Source of the DNA: Oscillospiraceae bacterium
Lineage (GTDB): Bacteria > Bacillota > Clostridia > Oscillospirales > Oscillospiraceae
Assembly: GCA_017438675.1 (NCBI GenBank)
Contig: JAFRUW010000076.1
Location: 1 to 7,646 of the forward strand
Length of the DNA stretch: 7,646 bases
Direction of reading: 5' to 3'
The position numbers and the translations under genes were made by a program. Shown here one piece after another: positions 5,768 to 7,646 of the stretch; the first letter of the stretch is position 1, and each line of letters opens with the position of its first letter. The notes beneath the pieces were generated by a model. The model did not search any database, was not told the origin of the DNA, and was given only the letters and a program-made list of their open reading frames with translations.

Positions 5768-6529
5768 ATGAATGAAAAGATTTTAAGCAGAAAAAACGAC
5801 AAGGCCGTCCACCTGAAAAAGCTGGGTTCGGACAGCGGATACCGCAGGGAAAAGGGCGCTTTTTTCTGTGACGGCGAAAAGCTCCTTGAGGAAGCCGTGA
5901 AAAACGGTGCGGAGATCGAAATGGTGTTCGCCTGTGATGAGCTGTCGGTGACCGTACCGGATAATGTGCCCGTATATGAAACGTCCTATGACGTTATAGA
6001 GAGCATTTCCCCCATGAAAACGCCTCAGAAGGTTGTATTCTCATGCCGGAAAAGGCCGCCCTCCGGGATAAAGGGAGGCGGAAGGTATATTGTCCTCGAA
6101 AACCTTCAGGATCCCGGAAACGTGGGTACGGTGCTCCGGACGGCGGGCGCAATGGGCATAGACGGTGTAATCCTTGTCGGCGCCTGCGCAGATCCCTATA
6201 ATCACAAGGCTGTAAGGGCCTCCATGGGCGCGGTATTCCGCGTACCGTTTTGCAGTGCCGACCTTGACAGCCTGGGGATGATCCTCCGTGACAACGGCCT
6301 GAAGCTTTACGGCGCGGCTCTTGCCGATGACTGCATCGACATCAGGGACGTTGACTTTAATGACTGCGCCGTCGCCATAGGAAGCGAGGGGCAGGGCCTG
6401 TCCCGGGAGCTTCTCGACATGTGCTTAAGGAAGATAATAATCCCCATGGATGAGAGATGCGAATCTCTGAACGCCGCCGCGGCCGCCGCGATGATCATGT
6501 GGGAGATGGCAAGACAGAAACAGAAATGA
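5768..6529 (+). CDS. SpoU/TrmH-family RNA 2'-O-ribose methyltransferase
   Basis: 253 residues, typical of SAM-dependent methyltransferases with an N-terminal RNA-binding domain (about 1-90) and a knotted SPOUT domain. Motif 1 is ENLQDPGNVGTVLRTA (111-126, Asn118 and Arg124). Motif 2 is GSEGQGLS (205-212, Glu207). Motif 3 is IPM followed by ESLNAAAAAAM (225-242, Ser233-Leu234-Asn235). These form the SAM pocket. The enzyme probably methylates a ribose in 23S rRNA or a tRNA; which one cannot be told. The start at ATG 5768 is preferred because MNEKILSRKND aligns with family N-termini. The in-frame TTG at 5738 would add ten unlike residues and lies inside a hairpin. Neither start has an evident ribosome binding site. 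In Firmicutes such genes often lie near pheST; here the next gene is dprA. Confidence 0.93.
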   Translation: MNEKILSRKNDKAVHLKKLGSDSGYRREKGAFFCDGEKLLEEAVKNGAEIEMVFACDELSVTVPDNVPVYETSYDVIESISPMKTPQKVVFSCRKRPPSGIKGGGRYIVLENLQDPGNVGTVLRTAGAMGIDGVILVGACADPYNHKAVRASMGAVFRVPFCSADLDSLGMILRDNGLKLYGAALADDCIDIRDVDFNDCAVAIGSEGQGLSRELLDMCLRKIIIPMDERCESLNAAAAAAMIMWEMARQKQK

Positions 6530-6574
6530 GTAAGCGCAGACTGAATCGACATGAGCCGTTCAGTTATCGCTTGC
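6530..6574 (+). ncRNA. Intercistronic RNA hairpin between the methyltransferase gene and dprA
   Basis: The outer stem GTAAGCG (6530-6536) pairs with CGCTTGC (6568-6574): 7 bp, one of them G-U. After a 3x3 internal loop, ACTGAA (6540-6545) pairs perfectly with TTCAGT (6559-6564) around a 13-nt loop. The structure starts on the base after the methyltransferase stop and ends one base before the dprA ribosome site (6576-6582). No T tract follows. It could modulate dprA translation or mark a processing site. Pairing is seen directly; function is inference. Confidence 0.5.
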
Positions 6575-6575
6575 T

Positions 6576-6582
6576 AAAGGAG
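6576..6582 (+). promoter_or_regulatory. Ribosome binding site of dprA
   Basis: AAAGGAG lies 8 nt before ATG 6591 and directly abuts the hairpin at 6530-6574. It confirms the dprA start. Confidence 0.8.
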
Positions 6583-6590
6583 TGGGATTT

Positions 6591-7646
6591 ATGTCTGCAC
6601 TTAAATACTGGATATGGCTGTCCGAGCGCAGGGGCATTGGTGCCGCCACGGCGCACAAATTGCTTGAAGCCATGGGATCGCCCGAAAACATATACTTTGC
6701 CGACGCGGACGACTATGCCCGGGCCGGGGTCAAGCAGCGGGATATTTTCCAGCTCATGGACAAGAATATGGAAGGTGCCCGCGCGATAATGGAGAGATGC
6801 CATGATGAGAACTGGCGCATTATCTCCGTTGAGGACGCCGTTTATCCCGACAGGCTTAAGAACATATACGACGCCCCGCTGGTGCTGTATGTCAGAGGGA
6901 GACTGCCGGCCATGGATGAGGAAGCGGCCGTCGCCATCGTGGGAACACGAAAGTGCTCGCCTTACGGCATAAGGTGTGCCGAGCAGATCGGATATGAGGT
7001 CACCAAGGGCGGCGGACTGATCGTCACCGGCCTTGCCAGAGGTATAGACACCGCCGCCGCCTGGGGAGCCCTGAGGGCCGGCGGAAAGGTCATCGGCGTT
7101 CTGGGCTGCGGCCTTGACGTGGTTTACCCGCCGGAGAACAAGTCAATAATCGACGACGTTGCCGCCGTGGGAGCCATAGTTTCGGAGTATTCGCCGGGCA
7201 CCCCGGCCTACGCCGCCAACTTCCCCGCAAGAAACAGGATCATCAGCGGCATGGCGCTGGGCGCGGTTATAATAGAAGCCCCCAGGCACAGCGGCGCCCT
7301 CATCACCGCCGCTCACGCCCTGGAGCAGGGGAGAGACGTGTTCGTCGTACCCGGGAATATCGACGCAGAGGCGTGCTTCGGTTCCAACCGGCTCCTTCGT
7401 GAAGGCGGTATTCCAATAATGAACGGATTCGATATTCTGGAGGAGTACAGGGAAGCATATCCTCAGAAGCTGGGTATTGCAAAACCCCTGAAAATGACCC
7501 CGCCGGAAGAGGATCTCATACAGGACGTCATCGAGAAACAGACCGAGCCACGACAAAAAGAGTCAAAAAAAGTGATTGACAACAGTGATACACTGGAATA
7601 TATTGGCTCTGAGAAGCAGGAATCCGAACCCGAACCGGATCTGGAG
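6591..7646 (+). CDS. dprA: DNA-processing protein DprA, 3' end outside the window
   Basis: 352 codons are open to the right edge with no stop. DprA (Smf) binds incoming single-stranded DNA and loads RecA during natural transformation, in the cytosol. An N-terminal helical SAM/HhH-like region (about 1-70) precedes the Rossmann-like DprA core. Core motifs are VAIVGTRKCSPYG (114-126), GLARGIDTAA (147-156), CGLDVVYPPEN, NFPARNRIISG (210-220), HSGALITAAHALEQGR (233-248), VVPGNI and GSNRLLREGG. Where family members usually read GIDTAAHRGAL, this one has GIDTAAAWGAL, so the conserved His is Ala157. After about residue 303 comes a polar, charged stretch; any C-terminal winged-helix domain would lie beyond the edge. 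The start has a good AAAGGAG. It is 61 bp after the methyltransferase and probably co-transcribed. Possession of dprA alone does not prove competence. Confidence 0.95.
   Translation, partial: MSALKYWIWLSERRGIGAATAHKLLEAMGSPENIYFADADDYARAGVKQRDIFQLMDKNMEGARAIMERCHDENWRIISVEDAVYPDRLKNIYDAPLVLYVRGRLPAMDEEAAVAIVGTRKCSPYGIRCAEQIGYEVTKGGGLIVTGLARGIDTAAAWGALRAGGKVIGVLGCGLDVVYPPENKSIIDDVAAVGAIVSEYSPGTPAYAANFPARNRIISGMALGAVIIEAPRHSGALITAAHALEQGRDVFVVPGNIDAEACFGSNRLLREGGIPIMNGFDILEEYREAYPQKLGIAKPLKMTPPEEDLIQDVIEKQTEPRQKESKKVIDNSDTLEYIGSEKQESEPEPDLE

Noticed and set aside
6056..6081. 9-position hairpin (CCGCCCTCC with GGGAGGCGG) inside the methyltransferase gene
   Set aside because: It falls in the Pro/Gly-rich interdomain linker codons, where GC-rich complementarity is expected by chance. 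Nothing else marks it as functional.
6551..6577. Eight-codon frame MSRSVIAC before dprA, ending in the ribosome site
   Set aside because: It has no ribosome site of its own and its ATG lies in the loop of the hairpin. Frames this short are common by chance.

Overview
The window looks like a chromosomal segment from a Gram-positive, Clostridia-like Firmicute, possibly one of the more GC-rich gut Oscillospirales or Ruminococcaceae relatives. The grounds are strong AGGAGG-type ribosome binding sites, a near-consensus sigma-A promoter, a moderately GC-rich composition by eye, and Clostridia-like protein sequences. The taxonomy is inference. No RNA genes, insertion sequences or CRISPR arrays were seen.

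Left part (1-1295, minus strand). A compact two-gene lysis cassette is present: a small two-helix holin-like protein (1071-1295), then, 1 bp after its stop, a CHAP-type endolysin with a C-terminal peptidoglycan-binding domain (320-1069). Further left is the first 20 codons of a protein with an N-terminal secretion or anchor signal (1-62), running off the window. The 257-bp gap before it holds a candidate promoter, a 12-bp palindrome, a terminator-like hairpin with a T6 tract, and a competing downstream hairpin. No phage structural, packaging or integrase gene is in view, so the cassette is either the edge of a prophage, a remnant, or a domesticated release module.

Divergent intergenic region (1296-1541). 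This holds the holin ribosome binding site, two imperfect tandem repeats, a perfect 10-bp hairpin sharing an 11-bp word with the gap on the other side of the cassette, a second weaker hairpin, and a near-perfect promoter reading rightward. That promoter shows that the first gene to the right begins at GTG 1542, not at the upstream in-frame ATG.

Central operon (1542-5583, plus strand). Three tightly packed genes (2-bp gap, then 4-bp overlap) encode a MoxR-type AAA+ ATPase, a membrane-anchored DUF58 protein and a polytopic transglutaminase-like membrane protein. This is a well-known widespread gene set. The ATPase and DUF58 protein probably act on the cytosolic side with the membrane protein, whose papain-fold domain faces outside.

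Right part (5584-7646, plus strand). A candidate extended -10 promoter and a long hairpin precede a SpoU-family RNA 2'-O-methyltransferase (5768-6529), which lacks an obvious ribosome binding site. A second hairpin fills most of the 61-bp gap to dprA (6591 to the right edge, incomplete), the single-stranded-DNA-binding RecA loader of natural transformation.

The coding content is mostly familiar. The less ordinary material is in the non-coding parts: the shared TATTAAACGGC element flanking the lysis cassette, the attenuator-like layout at 102-143, and the two intercistronic RNA hairpins before the methyltransferase and dprA.
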